64,000 nucleotides of DNA from Stercoripulliclostridium_A sp964480195 (GCA_964480195.1 CAYZOJ010000002.1:4028-68027), one strand, 5' to 3'. Shown: positions 1-8,641, counted from the stretch's first letter. Notes: a model not told the origin generated them from the sequence alone. Made by a program: numbers and translations.

Positions 1-1
1 G

Positions 2-901
2 TGTGCGGGAACCCTCACGGAAGAAGGTGCCCTGAAGCTCGGCGGACTATTGCCCGCAGGCATTCCGTTTGCGCCTCCCGAGGGCGACGCGGGCACGGGA
101 ATGGTCGCAACGAACTCGGTTTCGCCTCGGACGGGTAACGTATCTGCCGGCACTTCGATTTTTTCGATGGTCGTACTCGAACAAAACTTAAAGTCCGTAC
201 ACGAGGCAATAGACGTTGTGGCAACGCCGGAGGGCGCTCCCGTCGCTATGGTCCACTGCAATAATTGTACCAACGATTTTAACGCTTGGGTAGATGTTTT
301 TAAGGAAGTCGCGGAACTCCTTGGCAAAGAGCTTTCGGACGAAATATTTGAGAAACTGTACCTAAAATCGCTTGAAGGGGAACCCGATTGCGGGGGAACG
401 CTCGTTTGTAACTATATGGCAGGCGAAAGCGTAACGGGACTCGATTCGGGTCGACCGCTCATTACAAGAAACGTAGGAAGTAACTTTACTCTTGCGAATT
501 TACTTCGTGCGTCGCTCTATTCGGCGCTCGTAACGCTTAGGATCGGTATGGACGAACTTAAAAAGGAAGACGTTGCGATAGACTCGTTGGTCGGGCACGG
601 CGGATTCTTTAAGACGCCGGGCGTCGGACAGCGTTATCTTTCGGCAGCGTGCAACGCGCCCGTTACTTGCCTCGAAACCGCGGGCGAGGGCGGTCCTTAC
701 GGAATGGCTCTGTTGGCGTCTTTTATGATAAACCGTTCGGGGGATGAAACGCTCGGCGATTTCTTAAAGAGGACGGCGTTTTCGGACGTGCACGGCGTAA
801 CGATTACGGCGGAGCAATCCGATATACAAGGGTTTAATTCTTATCTCGACAAATTCAAACGACTTTTGGTTGCGGAAAAAATCGCGACGGAAGTTTTATA
901 A
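2..901 (+). CDS. FGGY-family carbohydrate kinase (probable L-ribulokinase), 3' part
   Basis: The reading frame is open from the left edge of the window and ends in TAA at 899-901, so about 299 C-terminal residues are visible and the N-terminal ATPase lobe is missing. FGGY kinases phosphorylate open-chain sugars or sugar alcohols with ATP in the cytoplasm. Visible family features are the GTS-type phosphate loop near the start (NVSAGTSIFS) and the late GGFFKTPGVGQ plus ETAGEGGPYGMA segment, which matches the second FGGY motif and the C-terminal helix. It lies 9 nt upstream of araA with a shared AAGGAG site, and araD follows, so phosphorylation of L-ribulose (the AraB role) is the natural inference. 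The sequence alone cannot exclude xylulokinase-like specificity. Confidence 0.85.
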   Translation, partial: CAGTLTEEGALKLGGLLPAGIPFAPPEGDAGTGMVATNSVSPRTGNVSAGTSIFSMVVLEQNLKSVHEAIDVVATPEGAPVAMVHCNNCTNDFNAWVDVFKEVAELLGKELSDEIFEKLYLKSLEGEPDCGGTLVCNYMAGESVTGLDSGRPLITRNVGSNFTLANLLRASLYSALVTLRIGMDELKKEDVAIDSLVGHGGFFKTPGVGQRYLSAACNAPVTCLETAGEGGPYGMALLASFMINRSGDETLGDFLKRTAFSDVHGVTITAEQSDIQGFNSYLDKFKRLLVAEKIATEVL

Positions 902-910
902 GGAGAACGT

Positions 911-2380
911 ATGGAATACAAATTTTGGTTTTTGGTAGGCTCCCAGACTTTATACGGACCCGAAGTGCTCGAAACGGTAGCGCGTCGCGCGCAAGAAATG
1001 GCGGAAGCGATGAGCTTATCTCTCCCGTATCCGCTTGTTTACAAGGCGACAGCCATAAGCAACGAGCAAATAGCAAGTGTAATAAAGGAAGCAAATTACG
1101 ACGACTCTTGCGCGGGAATCGTAACGTGGTGCCATACGTTCAGCCCGTCCAAGATGTGGATAAACGGTTTGACGGCGTTACAAAAGCCGTGGTGCCATTT
1201 TGCCACCCAATACAATAAAGAAATCCCGAACGACGAAATAGATATGGATTTTATGAACCTCAATCAAGCGGCGCACGGCGACAGAGAACACGGGTTCATA
1301 GGCGCAAGGTTGCGTTCCGCGCGTAAAATCATAGCGGGATATTGGAAAAATCCCGACGTCTTAAAGCGTATGGGCGACTGGATGAAATCCGCTGTCGGCG
1401 TGGCGGTATCTAAGGGGATAAAAGTTGTTCGTTTCGGGGACAATATGCGCGAAGTCGCCGTTACGGAAGGCGATAAAGTCGAGGTTCAGGCAAAACTCGG
1501 CTGGCAGGTAAATACTTGGGCGGTAGGCGATCTCGTCAAAGAAATGGACGCGGTTACGGAAGAAGAAATCGACAAACTCGTTTCGGAATACACCTCGAAG
1601 TACACCGTCGCGACGGACGATACGGAAGCTATACGCTATCAGGCAAAAGAAGAGATAGCCATTAGAAAAATGCTCGACAGAGAGGGTGCCCGCGCGTTTA
1701 CGAATACTTTCCAAGATTTATACGGAATGGACCAACTCCCCGGGATTGCCACTCAGCACTTGATGTCCGAAGGATACGGCTACGGCGGAGAGGGCGACTG
1801 GAAGGTGGCGGCGCTCACCGCGATTCTCAAAGCAATGGGCGAGAACGGCAACGGAGCTTCCGCGTTTATGGAAGACTATACGTATCACCTTGTAGAGGGT
1901 GCGGAGTACAGCCTCGGCGCGCATATGCTCGAAGTCTGCCCGAGTCTTGCGGACCCCGATGTGCGCCCGCGTATCGAAACGCATCCTTTGCATATCGGAA
2001 TGAACAAAAACGACCCTGCGCGTTTGGTATTCGAGGGTAAAGCCGGCGACGCGATAGTGGCGTCTTTAATAGATATGGGAGGCAGGCTCCGTCTGGTCGT
2101 GCAAGACGTCAAATGCGTAAAGCCGATAATGCCGATGCCCAATCTTCCCGTCGCTCGCGTAATGTGGACGGCGACGCCGAACCTCACAGAGGGCGTAGAA
2201 TGCTGGATAACGGCGGGAGGCGCACACCACACGGTACTCTCGTATGACGTTACCGCATCGCAACTTAAAGATTTTGCGTTAATTGCGGATATCGAATTCG
2301 TGCATATTGACAAGGATACCACCGTCGAATCTTTGGAACGTGAATTGTTCCTAAACGACCTTGCTTGGAAACTTAAATAA
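911..2380 (+). CDS. araA: L-arabinose isomerase
   Basis: This 489-aa protein is full length for AraA and converts L-arabinose to L-ribulose in the cytoplasm. The N-terminus (FWFLVGSQTLYG) is the diagnostic family start. The metal and catalytic residues known from E. coli AraA (E306, E333, H350, H450) correspond to about E294 (GEGDWK), E321 (FMEDYTYH), H338 (GAHMLEVCPS) and H439 (GGAHHTV). The start is supported by AAGGAG 6 nt upstream. It follows the FGGY kinase by 9 nt and precedes araD by 5 nt, giving a kinase-isomerase-epimerase order that leads to D-xylulose 5-phosphate. No operator is visible because the operon promoter lies left of the window. Confidence 0.97.
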   Translation: MEYKFWFLVGSQTLYGPEVLETVARRAQEMAEAMSLSLPYPLVYKATAISNEQIASVIKEANYDDSCAGIVTWCHTFSPSKMWINGLTALQKPWCHFATQYNKEIPNDEIDMDFMNLNQAAHGDREHGFIGARLRSARKIIAGYWKNPDVLKRMGDWMKSAVGVAVSKGIKVVRFGDNMREVAVTEGDKVEVQAKLGWQVNTWAVGDLVKEMDAVTEEEIDKLVSEYTSKYTVATDDTEAIRYQAKEEIAIRKMLDREGARAFTNTFQDLYGMDQLPGIATQHLMSEGYGYGGEGDWKVAALTAILKAMGENGNGASAFMEDYTYHLVEGAEYSLGAHMLEVCPSLADPDVRPRIETHPLHIGMNKNDPARLVFEGKAGDAIVASLIDMGGRLRLVVQDVKCVKPIMPMPNLPVARVMWTATPNLTEGVECWITAGGAHHTVLSYDVTASQLKDFALIADIEFVHIDKDTTVESLERELFLNDLAWKLK

Positions 2381-2385
2381 ATATT

Positions 2386-3081
2386 ATGTTGGAAGCGTTA
2401 AAAGAAAAAGTTTATAAGGCAAATCTCGAGCTCGTCAAAAACGGTCTTGTGCTGTTTACTTGGGGTAACGTGTCCGCAATAGACAGGGAAAGCGGACTCG
2501 TCGCCATTAAACCGAGCGGAGTGAAGTATGAGGATATGCGTGCGGACGATATCGTCATAGTCGATTTGGACGGAAACGTCGTCGAGGGCACGTTGAACCC
2601 GTCTTCCGATACGCCCACTCATCTCGAACTCTATAAGGCGCACGGCGAAATAGGCGGAATTGCCCATACTCATTCGACTTTTGCCACGGCGTTCGCGCAG
2701 GCGGGACGGGAAATAAAGGCATACGGCACTACTCACGCGGACTATTTTTACGGCGATATACCGTGTTCGCGTTCGCTTGACGAGTCCGAAACCGAGCATT
2801 ACGAAAGGGATACCGGGCGAGTTATAAACGAAACGTTCGAGGGAAAAAGCGTAACCGCCATTCCCGCGTGTCTTGTAAAGAATCACGGAGTGTTCGCTTG
2901 GGGTAAGGACGCAAGCGAAGCCGTTTATCACGCCACCGTAACGGAAGAGGTTGCCAAAATGGCTTACATTACGGAAACCCTCGGCGGAACCGAACGGTTG
3001 CCTTCGCATATAGCGGATAAGCACTACAACCGCAAGCACGGCAAAAACGCCTATTACGGACAAAAGATGCGGAATAAATAA
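2386..3081 (+). CDS. araD: L-ribulose-5-phosphate 4-epimerase
   Basis: The product is 231 aa, the same length as E. coli AraD, a class II aldolase-fold zinc enzyme that epimerises L-ribulose 5-phosphate to D-xylulose 5-phosphate. Zinc ligands are visible as H94 and H96 (AHTHSTFAT) and H167 (VKNHGVFAWG). The TWGNVS and SSDTPTHLELY phosphate and active-site segments are present. No clear Shine-Dalgarno precedes the ATG, which lies 5 nt after the araA stop, so translation is probably coupled. Its stop codon overlaps the next gene's start by one base (TAATG). Confidence 0.97.
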   Translation: MLEALKEKVYKANLELVKNGLVLFTWGNVSAIDRESGLVAIKPSGVKYEDMRADDIVIVDLDGNVVEGTLNPSSDTPTHLELYKAHGEIGGIAHTHSTFATAFAQAGREIKAYGTTHADYFYGDIPCSRSLDESETEHYERDTGRVINETFEGKSVTAIPACLVKNHGVFAWGKDASEAVYHATVTEEVAKMAYITETLGGTERLPSHIADKHYNRKHGKNAYYGQKMRNK

Positions 3082-3956
3082 TGGAGCTTTTGCAAGAATA
3101 CAAAAACGGCAATTACACCGTAAAAATTTATTCCGACGGCACAAAAGAGCTTGTTACGGACGACGACGAGTTCGTTGCCGATTTCCCCGACAGTATCGAC
3201 CTCAAAATAACTAACAAGTGCGATTTGATGTGTCCGATGTGCCACGAGGCGTCATCACCGGAAGGCGCGCATGCCGTACTCGACGCAGATTTTTTGAAGG
3301 CACTCCACGCCGGTACCGAACTCGCGATAGGCGGGGGGAACCCTCTTTCACACCCCGATCTCACGGCGTTTTTGGAGCGACTTAAAAGTCGCGGTGTGAT
3401 TGCAAACATCACCGTCAACGAAAAACATCTTAGAGTTTATCGTGAATTTATCGAGCGTCTTTTGGCTGAAAAACTCGTTTACGGGTTAGGTATTTCCGTA
3501 TCCGAATTTAAGGACGAAACTTTCGAGTTTGCTAAAACTCACCCGAACGCGGTACTACACGTAATTGCGGGAATAACCGACCCGGACGAATTGTTAAAGC
3601 GGGCTTCTACGGATCTCAAGCTTCTCGTTCTCGGCTATAAAAGACACGGCAGAGGCGAAGATTATTTTAGCTCCGATACGGCAAAAAGGATAGTAGAGTT
3701 CGGTCGTCGTCTTAATTACATTATGTGCGGATACGGAGTGGTCAGTTTTGATAATCTTGCGCTTAGGCAACTGAGAGTTAAATATCGGGTACCCAAATGC
3801 GTGTGGAATAAGCGGTATATGGGCGATGACGGACAAAATACGATGTATGTCGATTTGGTAAAGAGGGAGTTTGGGGAAAGCTCGGTTTCGGATATCAGAT
3901 ATCCGATTTTACCTACGGCGGAAGAAATGCTTGCCGTGATAAAATCCGAAAAATAA
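3081..3956 (+). CDS. radical SAM protein of unknown substrate
   Basis: This 291-aa protein carries the radical-SAM cluster motif CX3CX2C at C47, C51 and C54 (CDLMCPMC). It is followed by a GGGNPLSHPDL segment that corresponds to the SAM-binding GGE-like motif, then the expected alternating beta/alpha half-barrel. No auxiliary Fe-S cluster motif (SPASM or Twitch) is seen at the C-terminus. The start overlaps the araD stop by one base, so it is the last cistron of the arabinose operon and likely coupled to araD. Radical SAM proteins are not part of the standard arabinose pathway, so the genomic link is real but the function is unknown. Confidence 0.85.
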   Translation: MELLQEYKNGNYTVKIYSDGTKELVTDDDEFVADFPDSIDLKITNKCDLMCPMCHEASSPEGAHAVLDADFLKALHAGTELAIGGGNPLSHPDLTAFLERLKSRGVIANITVNEKHLRVYREFIERLLAEKLVYGLGISVSEFKDETFEFAKTHPNAVLHVIAGITDPDELLKRASTDLKLLVLGYKRHGRGEDYFSSDTAKRIVEFGRRLNYIMCGYGVVSFDNLALRQLRVKYRVPKCVWNKRYMGDDGQNTMYVDLVKREFGESSVSDIRYPILPTAEEMLAVIKSEK

Positions 3957-3970
3957 CATATAATTTAGGC

Positions 3971-4150
3971 GTGTATTTCAATTATCACGCCGTCAACTTA
4001 AAGAGGATAAAGTCGGGCGAACTCGTCGGGATTGCGGAAAGCGATAAAGACGAGTTCGCTTTTGTATTGATTTTTTCGGCTTACCCGTATACGCGCCCCA
4101 TACGTCATAAGTCGGCATATATTTATGCTTTTTTATTTGAAGACGATTAG
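3971..4150 (+). CDS. small hypothetical protein (59 aa), possible
   Basis: A GTG-initiated frame of 59 codons ends in TAG at 4148-4150. It begins 14 nt after the radical-SAM stop. The translation is well-composed (start MYFNYHAVNLKRIKSGELVG, later YPYTRPIRHKSAYIY) and resembles, from memory, a family of about 60-70-aa clostridial proteins with YFNYHAK near the N-terminus and PIREHR near the C-terminus. No convincing Shine-Dalgarno sits before the GTG, so it may be a truncated or decayed member rather than an active gene. Confidence 0.4.
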   Translation: MYFNYHAVNLKRIKSGELVGIAESDKDEFAFVLIFSAYPYTRPIRHKSAYIYAFLFEDD

Positions 4151-4236
4151 CATTAGACTTTTTCCGAGCCTCACTAAAAATTTATAACGTCGTGCATAGT
4201 TTTTCAACGTCGCCACATACTGTAGGCGGTGAAATT

Positions 4237-4995
4237 ATGAAAAAACTCAAAACATTTTTAGTAGTAGCAATCGTATTATGTTTTGCAATGGCGCTTTGCG
4301 TCGGTTGTAAACAAGAAGAGGAGCAACCGCCCGCGATAACCGATCCCGACGGAAATCCCGACGACAACTCGGGAAACAATCAGGGAGGCAATCAAGGCGG
4401 AAACCAGACCGACGGTTCCGTCAAGACTCTCGATGAGTTCATGACGGCGATAGCTGAACGCGATACCGTAACTCTCGGCGAAAACATAGCTCTCACGGAT
4501 CAAATAACCGTAAATCGTAAAGTTACCATCGAACTTAACGGCAAAGAGCTTAGTTCGCCCAAGAGCGTAATCGTTGTCGAAGACGGCGGTGATCTCACCA
4601 TAAACGGCGAGGGTAACGTTATCGGCGGAAGAGGCGGTGATTATACGGCGATAACCGTGCGCGGAGCCAACGCGAAAGCAACGTTGAACGGCGGTAACTA
4701 TACCGTAGGAAGCGACGCGGAAGAAAAGGGTAACAGCTGTATTTACGCGCTCGGCGGAGGACACGTTTATATAACGGGCGGGAAGTATTCGACCGAAGCC
4801 AAGTACAACGACCGTTATTACGTTCTCAATATAGCCAACGGTTCGGGCTCCGTAATCGAGGTCAGCGGAGGCAGTTTTGTAGGACAAAATCCCGCTGACG
4901 GCGACGACAAGGACGGAGGTACGTTCCTTAAAAGCGGATACGTTTCGACGGAGGATAACGGAATGTATACCGTTTCCGCAATGAGCGAAGACTAA
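4237..4995 (+). CDS. lipoprotein with parallel beta-helix-like repeats
   Basis: The 252-aa product begins with MKKLKTF, a hydrophobic core and a lipobox ending VGC (Cys24), so it should be lipid-anchored on the outer face of the membrane. I chose this ATG rather than one 45 nt upstream because it opens the signal peptide and has a GGCGGTG site. After the Cys comes a flexible acidic/Gly/Asn linker (NNQGGNQGGNQ). The rest is rich in short turns of the type ITVNRKVTIELNG, LTINGEGNV and ATLNGGNYTV, which look like rungs of a right-handed beta-helix. No catalytic residues are recognisable. It is monocistronic and ends at a strong terminator. Confidence 0.75.
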   Translation: MKKLKTFLVVAIVLCFAMALCVGCKQEEEQPPAITDPDGNPDDNSGNNQGGNQGGNQTDGSVKTLDEFMTAIAERDTVTLGENIALTDQITVNRKVTIELNGKELSSPKSVIVVEDGGDLTINGEGNVIGGRGGDYTAITVRGANAKATLNGGNYTVGSDAEEKGNSCIYALGGGHVYITGGKYSTEAKYNDRYYVLNIANGSGSVIEVSGGSFVGQNPADGDDKDGGTFLKSGYVSTEDNGMYTVSAMSED

Positions 4996-5003
4996 GTCGC
5001 TCT

Positions 5004-5040
5004 AAAAAAAGCGCGATACCGAGGTATCGCGCTTTTTTAT
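5004..5040 (+). terminator. Rho-independent terminator of the beta-helix lipoprotein gene
   Basis: Perfect 10-bp stem 5011-5020 / 5023-5032 with a 2-base centre, flanked by an A-run and followed by TTTTTT. The symmetric A/T runs may let it also serve the convergent minus-strand gene. Confidence 0.9.
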
Positions 5041-5053
5041 CGTTTTTTTTTAC

Positions 5054-5617
5054 TTAATACAGACGTTTTATTTTGCCGTCGAAAGTGATTTCATATTTCC
5101 TATCCATATAGTCGTAGGCGATGATTTTGTCATCGGAAATAATAAAGTCGCGTTCGCGATCGGGATTTACGAATACATCGTCGCCGGTTACGGACCAAAG
5201 TTCGTTAAAGTCATTATCGAAGAGGGAGATTCTATTTTCGCCGTGCAAAAGATAATTATCGTTTAAGCGGTAAATCTCGAAGTATTCGGCATAGTCCCCG
5301 TCGCTGATATTATAAGCGTGTACGAGCTTTCTTTCGGTAACGGACAGCACGATTACGCGCGAATTTTGTACGACGGTAAGCCTGTTACCCTCGAGAAGGG
5401 CAACGTGATTTCCTAAAAAAGCGCACTCGTCGCCGATAAGAGCTACCGAATAACTGCCGTTTCCGATAGCGATATCAATCCCGAACACGGAGTATTCGGG
5501 TAGTTCCTCTTTAGGCTTTATAATGAGGTCGTATGTGCGCGCGTTGTATTGAGAGCCCAACACGTAGCCGATATCTTCAAACAATTTGATTTTACAAATA
5601 TCATTTTCGAGTTTCAT
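5054..5617 (-). CDS. hypothetical protein (187 aa)
   Basis: I do not recognise a family. The protein is soluble-looking with no signal peptide or membrane segment. It is dominated by short hydrophobic beta-strands (VALLEGNRLTVV, NYLLHGENRISLFD, KIIAYDYMDRKYEI), suggesting a small beta-propeller-like or WD/Kelch-like fold. I chose the start at MKLEND because a complete sigma-A promoter lies directly upstream with only 6 nt between TATAAT and this ATG. A more upstream in-frame codon would fall inside the promoter. It is monocistronic and converges on the preceding terminator. Confidence 0.7.
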   Translation of the reverse strand: MKLENDICKIKLFEDIGYVLGSQYNARTYDLIIKPKEELPEYSVFGIDIAIGNGSYSVALIGDECAFLGNHVALLEGNRLTVVQNSRVIVLSVTERKLVHAYNISDGDYAEYFEIYRLNDNYLLHGENRISLFDNDFNELWSVTGDDVFVNPDRERDFIISDDKIIAYDYMDRKYEITFDGKIKRLY

Positions 5618-5623
5618 AATACA

Positions 5624-5652
5624 ATTATATCTCAAAATTTTGAAACACGCAA
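5624..5652 (-). promoter_or_regulatory. promoter for the 187-aa gene, leaderless type
   Basis: On the minus strand the order is TTGCGT, 17 nt, TATAAT, 6 nt, ATG. The expected +1 falls on or next to the A of the start codon, and there is no Shine-Dalgarno. Confidence 0.75.
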
Positions 5653-5665
5653 TAGGTTGCATTTA

Positions 5666-5905
5666 GATGAAATTAAATCCGTCACATCTAACCTGCCGAA
5701 AGGAATGGCGTAAAATAAGTAGTCATGCAAGAATGAAATCCAAGCGAGCTTGGATGAAATCCGCGACAAGGAGCCGCGGATGAAATCTTTGGTTACACCT
5801 CAGATGAAATTAAATCCGCCTCATCTAACCTGCCGACAGGCAGATTTCATCGCGAAGCGATTTCATCCACGGAGTGGATTTATTCCGGCGAAGGCGGATT
5901 TAGTT
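5666..5905. repeat. block of GATGAAAT-type inverted and direct repeats
   Basis: A non-coding region is built from short palindromes separated by GATGAAAT/ATTTCATC. Two direct copies of a unit of about 38 bp begin at 5666 and 5803 (GATGAAATTAAATCCG, then CATCTAACCTGCCGA). Between and after them are small hairpins such as CCAAGCGAGCTTGG and GCGAAGCGATTTC. An open frame through here (5750-5983) runs into the tRNA and is not a gene. It resembles interspersed palindromic repeats of clostridial genomes, but I cannot assign a named family. Confidence 0.7.
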
Positions 5906-5907
5906 AA

Positions 5908-5939
5908 AAAACACCTGAGAGTAATCTCAGGTGTTTTTT
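5908..5939 (-). terminator. terminator of the tRNA-fMet gene
   Basis: 10-bp stem 5911-5920 / 5925-5934 with a GTAA loop. It starts directly after the tRNA CCA end on the minus strand and has a T-run on that strand. T-runs on both sides make it potentially bidirectional. Confidence 0.85.
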
Positions 5940-6016
<77 letters not shown>

Positions 6017-6033
6017 ATATTTAGTTCTCATAT

Positions 6034-6062
6034 ATAATATCAAAGCGCGGAATGTTTGTCAA
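6034..6062 (-). promoter_or_regulatory. tRNA-fMet promoter
   Basis: Minus strand: TTGACA, 17 nt, TATTAT, ending 17 nt before the mature tRNA 5' end. Confidence 0.8.
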
Positions 6063-6168
6063 CTGTTTCCACACACTAATATAATACGCCGACCAACTTG
6101 TTAAATTCCTTATATTTACAAAAACTTTTTTGGGTTTGTAAGAAATTTGTAAGAATTGTTTCATAAGG

Positions 6169-6196
6169 TTGTCAAAATCGTTTGGTAAGATATTGT
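6169..6196 (+). promoter_or_regulatory. promoter for the SDR / EFR1 operon
   Basis: TTGTCA, 16 nt, TATTGT, then AAAGGAG and the ATG at 6221. The hexamers are moderate matches. Confidence 0.5.
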
Positions 6197-6220
6197 CGAA
6201 AACAAAAGGAGATATGATTT

Positions 6221-7795
6221 ATGGAAAAAAAGTTTATTGCGCTGACGGGTGCCAGCGGTAATATGGGGGTAGCAACGGTTAAGGCGCTTATGGGAAGCGA
6301 TAGCGTCGGAAAGGTAAGAGCTCTTCTTCTCGACGAGCCTCGCGAAAGACGTCTTGCTCACGTATGGAAGCGCGATTACGGCGATAAAATCGAAGTCGTT
6401 TTCGGCGACTTGTATAACTACGACGATTGCGCAAGTTTCGTCGTCGGCGCCGATTACGTATTCAATCTTGCGGCGGTCATTCCGCCGTCGTCGGATAAGA
6501 ACCCCGAACTTGCCAAAAGATGTAACATCGACGGCGTAAGAAACCTTGTAAAGGCAATAGAAAGTCAAAAAAACGAGCCGAAGTTCGTGCACGTTTCGTC
6601 CGTTGCCGTGTACGGCAACCGTAACTATTTGCACCCGTGGGGTAGAGTGGGCGATCCGCTTATGCCGAGCGTTTACGACGACTATGCTCTCTCTAAAACC
6701 ATCGGCGAAAGGTTCGTTCTCGATTCCGAGATAAAGAACTGGGCGATACTCCGTCAAACGGCAATGCTCCATTCGAGAATGCTAACCGACAATATCAGCG
6801 ACGGCTTGATGTTCCATACCTGCTTTAACGCGCCCCTCGAATGGGTTACGGCAGAGGACTCGGGACGTCTTATCGCAAGGATTGTCGAGCGCGACGCAAA
6901 AGGCGAAGTCGACGGTTTTTGGAAGAGAGTATACAACATCGGCGGAGGTGCTTCGAACCGTAAAACGGGCTTTGAAACCTTTGATGAGGGCTTCAAAATA
7001 ATAGGCGGGTCTGCCGAAAGTTTTTTGGAGCCTAAATGGAACGGTATACGCAACTTCCACGGTATGTGGTTTGCCGATTCCGACGAGCTCAACGATATGT
7101 TCGATTACCAAAAAGAAACGGTATCCGACTATTGGCAGGGGATACTTAAGAGCCATCCGTACTATAAAGCAGGCAGTATACTACCGACGGCACTATTAAA
7201 ATTTATAATCTTCAAGCCTCTTCTTTACAACTACAACGCACCCGCGAAATGGATGCGCGACGGAAACGAAGGCAAGGTAAAAGCGTACTTCGGGAGCCTT
7301 GAAAATGCAGAATGTTTACCCAAAACGTGGGAAAGCTTCCCGCTTCTCTGCAAGGGCGCAATCGAAACGGGAAACATAAATTACGAGGAACTTCGTTCGT
7401 CCGATAAGCTTAGAGAAAGAGGACTTTTGCTCCCGCACGGTTATGACGAATCCAAGCCCGACTCTGAACTCGATATCGAAGATATGCGTAAAGTCGCCGA
7501 ATTCCGCGGAGGAAAGTGCTTGTCCGAAAGTATGGTCAAAGGCGATCTTTATACCAAACTTTTATGGGAATGCGCGGACGGACATCAATTTTATATGAGT
7601 CCGTATGCGGTTCTTAAGGCTGGACATTGGTGCGATAAGTGCCTTGTCGAAGACAAATGGGATTACGACAGACAGGCAAAGAAAAACAAGTTCTATGCAA
7701 GCGTCTGGTACGATTCTCACGCACGTAACGAAAACCGCGTTTACACTTATGATAGTAACCACAACGCCGTTTGCTTAAAGCTTAAGGAGGCTTAA
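6221..7795 (+). CDS. extended SDR (NAD-dependent epimerase/dehydratase) fused to a zinc-ribbon-like tail
   Basis: The 524-aa protein begins with the nucleotide-binding TGASGNMG (residues about 9-16). A downstream VHVSSVAVYG strand and YALSK (catalytic YxxxK) define an extended short-chain dehydrogenase/epimerase acting on a nucleotide- or CoA-linked substrate. SDR proteins are usually 300-350 aa. Here about 170 extra residues follow, with a hydrophobic segment near residues 320-345 and a tail containing C-x-W-x-C-x2-GH-x-F and HWCDKC (residues about 430-480). That tail resembles the zinc-ribbon that follows GG-x-CLS in some nuclease-associated proteins. A good AAAGGAG precedes the ATG. The stop abuts the EFR1 start, so the two probably work as an oxidoreductase and its electron donor. 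Confidence 0.8.
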   Translation: MEKKFIALTGASGNMGVATVKALMGSDSVGKVRALLLDEPRERRLAHVWKRDYGDKIEVVFGDLYNYDDCASFVVGADYVFNLAAVIPPSSDKNPELAKRCNIDGVRNLVKAIESQKNEPKFVHVSSVAVYGNRNYLHPWGRVGDPLMPSVYDDYALSKTIGERFVLDSEIKNWAILRQTAMLHSRMLTDNISDGLMFHTCFNAPLEWVTAEDSGRLIARIVERDAKGEVDGFWKRVYNIGGGASNRKTGFETFDEGFKIIGGSAESFLEPKWNGIRNFHGMWFADSDELNDMFDYQKETVSDYWQGILKSHPYYKAGSILPTALLKFIIFKPLLYNYNAPAKWMRDGNEGKVKAYFGSLENAECLPKTWESFPLLCKGAIETGNINYEELRSSDKLRERGLLLPHGYDESKPDSELDIEDMRKVAEFRGGKCLSESMVKGDLYTKLLWECADGHQFYMSPYAVLKAGHWCDKCLVEDKWDYDRQAKKNKFYASVWYDSHARNENRVYTYDSNHNAVCLKLKEA

Positions 7796-8641
7796 ATGAA
7801 AGCTCAATTATACGTTTTTTCCGGGACGGGAAACACTCTTAAATGCGCGAACCTGTTCAAATCGGAGTTCGAGAAAAACGGTATAGAAACTTTAATTTAC
7901 GAGATAACTTCGACCCTTACAGAGCTTCCCGATCCGCGTGGAGCGGACTATGTAGGGATAGGTTTTCCCGTTCACGGGTTCAATGCTCCGAGCATAATGA
8001 ACGACTTTATTTCGGCGCTTCCCCAAGCGGACGGCAAGGAGTATTTTTTCTTTAGGACTTCCGGCGAGCCGTTGCATTTGAACGACGGAGCGTCGGCTTT
8101 TATCGAAGGACGACTTAAACGCAAAGGCTACAAAAAAGTCGGCGAGTACGGATACGTAATGCCGTACAATATGATTTTCCGTCACGAGGACGGAATGGCA
8201 AGCTTGATGTATGCCGAAATGAAAAAACGCGTGCCGAAAGCGGTGAACGAGTTACTCGTAGGCACTCCGAGTGCGCCCGACAGACCTATTGGCGGAAAGG
8301 CGTTATCGGCGGTACTTTTAATAGAGCACCCCGCGATGAAAGTAAACGGCAGAATGTTCCGCGTGAACAAAGAAAAATGCGTCGGATGTATGAAATGCGT
8401 AAGGAATTGCCCGACGTCGAATATCAAATACAAGAACGGCAAATTCGTATTCGGCGGGGACTGTTTGATGTGCACGCGTTGTTCGTTTAACTGCCCGACG
8501 GACGCGTTTAACATAGCTATGCTCAACGGTTGGCGCGTCAACGGAAAATATAATTTCGAGGCGGAGCCTTGTCGTCAGCAAGGCGCGTTCGCGTGGTATT
8601 GTAGAGGTGCGTACGACAGGTATTTTTCGGAAGAAAAATAG
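7796..8641 (+). CDS. EFR1-family flavodoxin/ferredoxin fusion protein
   Basis: This 281-aa cytoplasmic redox protein starts with a flavodoxin-type FMN loop (FSGTGNTLKCA, residues about 8-18) and a GFPVHGF segment. It ends with two 4Fe-4S motifs, CVGCMKCVRNCP and CLMCTRCSFNCP (residues about 197-245). This domain order and length are typical of EFR1 (flavodoxin plus bacterial-type ferredoxin) proteins of clostridia. The ATG follows the SDR stop with no spacer, and its AAGGAGG lies inside the SDR 3' end, so translation is coupled. It probably supplies electrons to the upstream SDR or another reductase. Confidence 0.9.
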   Translation: MKAQLYVFSGTGNTLKCANLFKSEFEKNGIETLIYEITSTLTELPDPRGADYVGIGFPVHGFNAPSIMNDFISALPQADGKEYFFFRTSGEPLHLNDGASAFIEGRLKRKGYKKVGEYGYVMPYNMIFRHEDGMASLMYAEMKKRVPKAVNELLVGTPSAPDRPIGGKALSAVLLIEHPAMKVNGRMFRVNKEKCVGCMKCVRNCPTSNIKYKNGKFVFGGDCLMCTRCSFNCPTDAFNIAMLNGWRVNGKYNFEAEPCRQQGAFAWYCRGAYDRYFSEEK

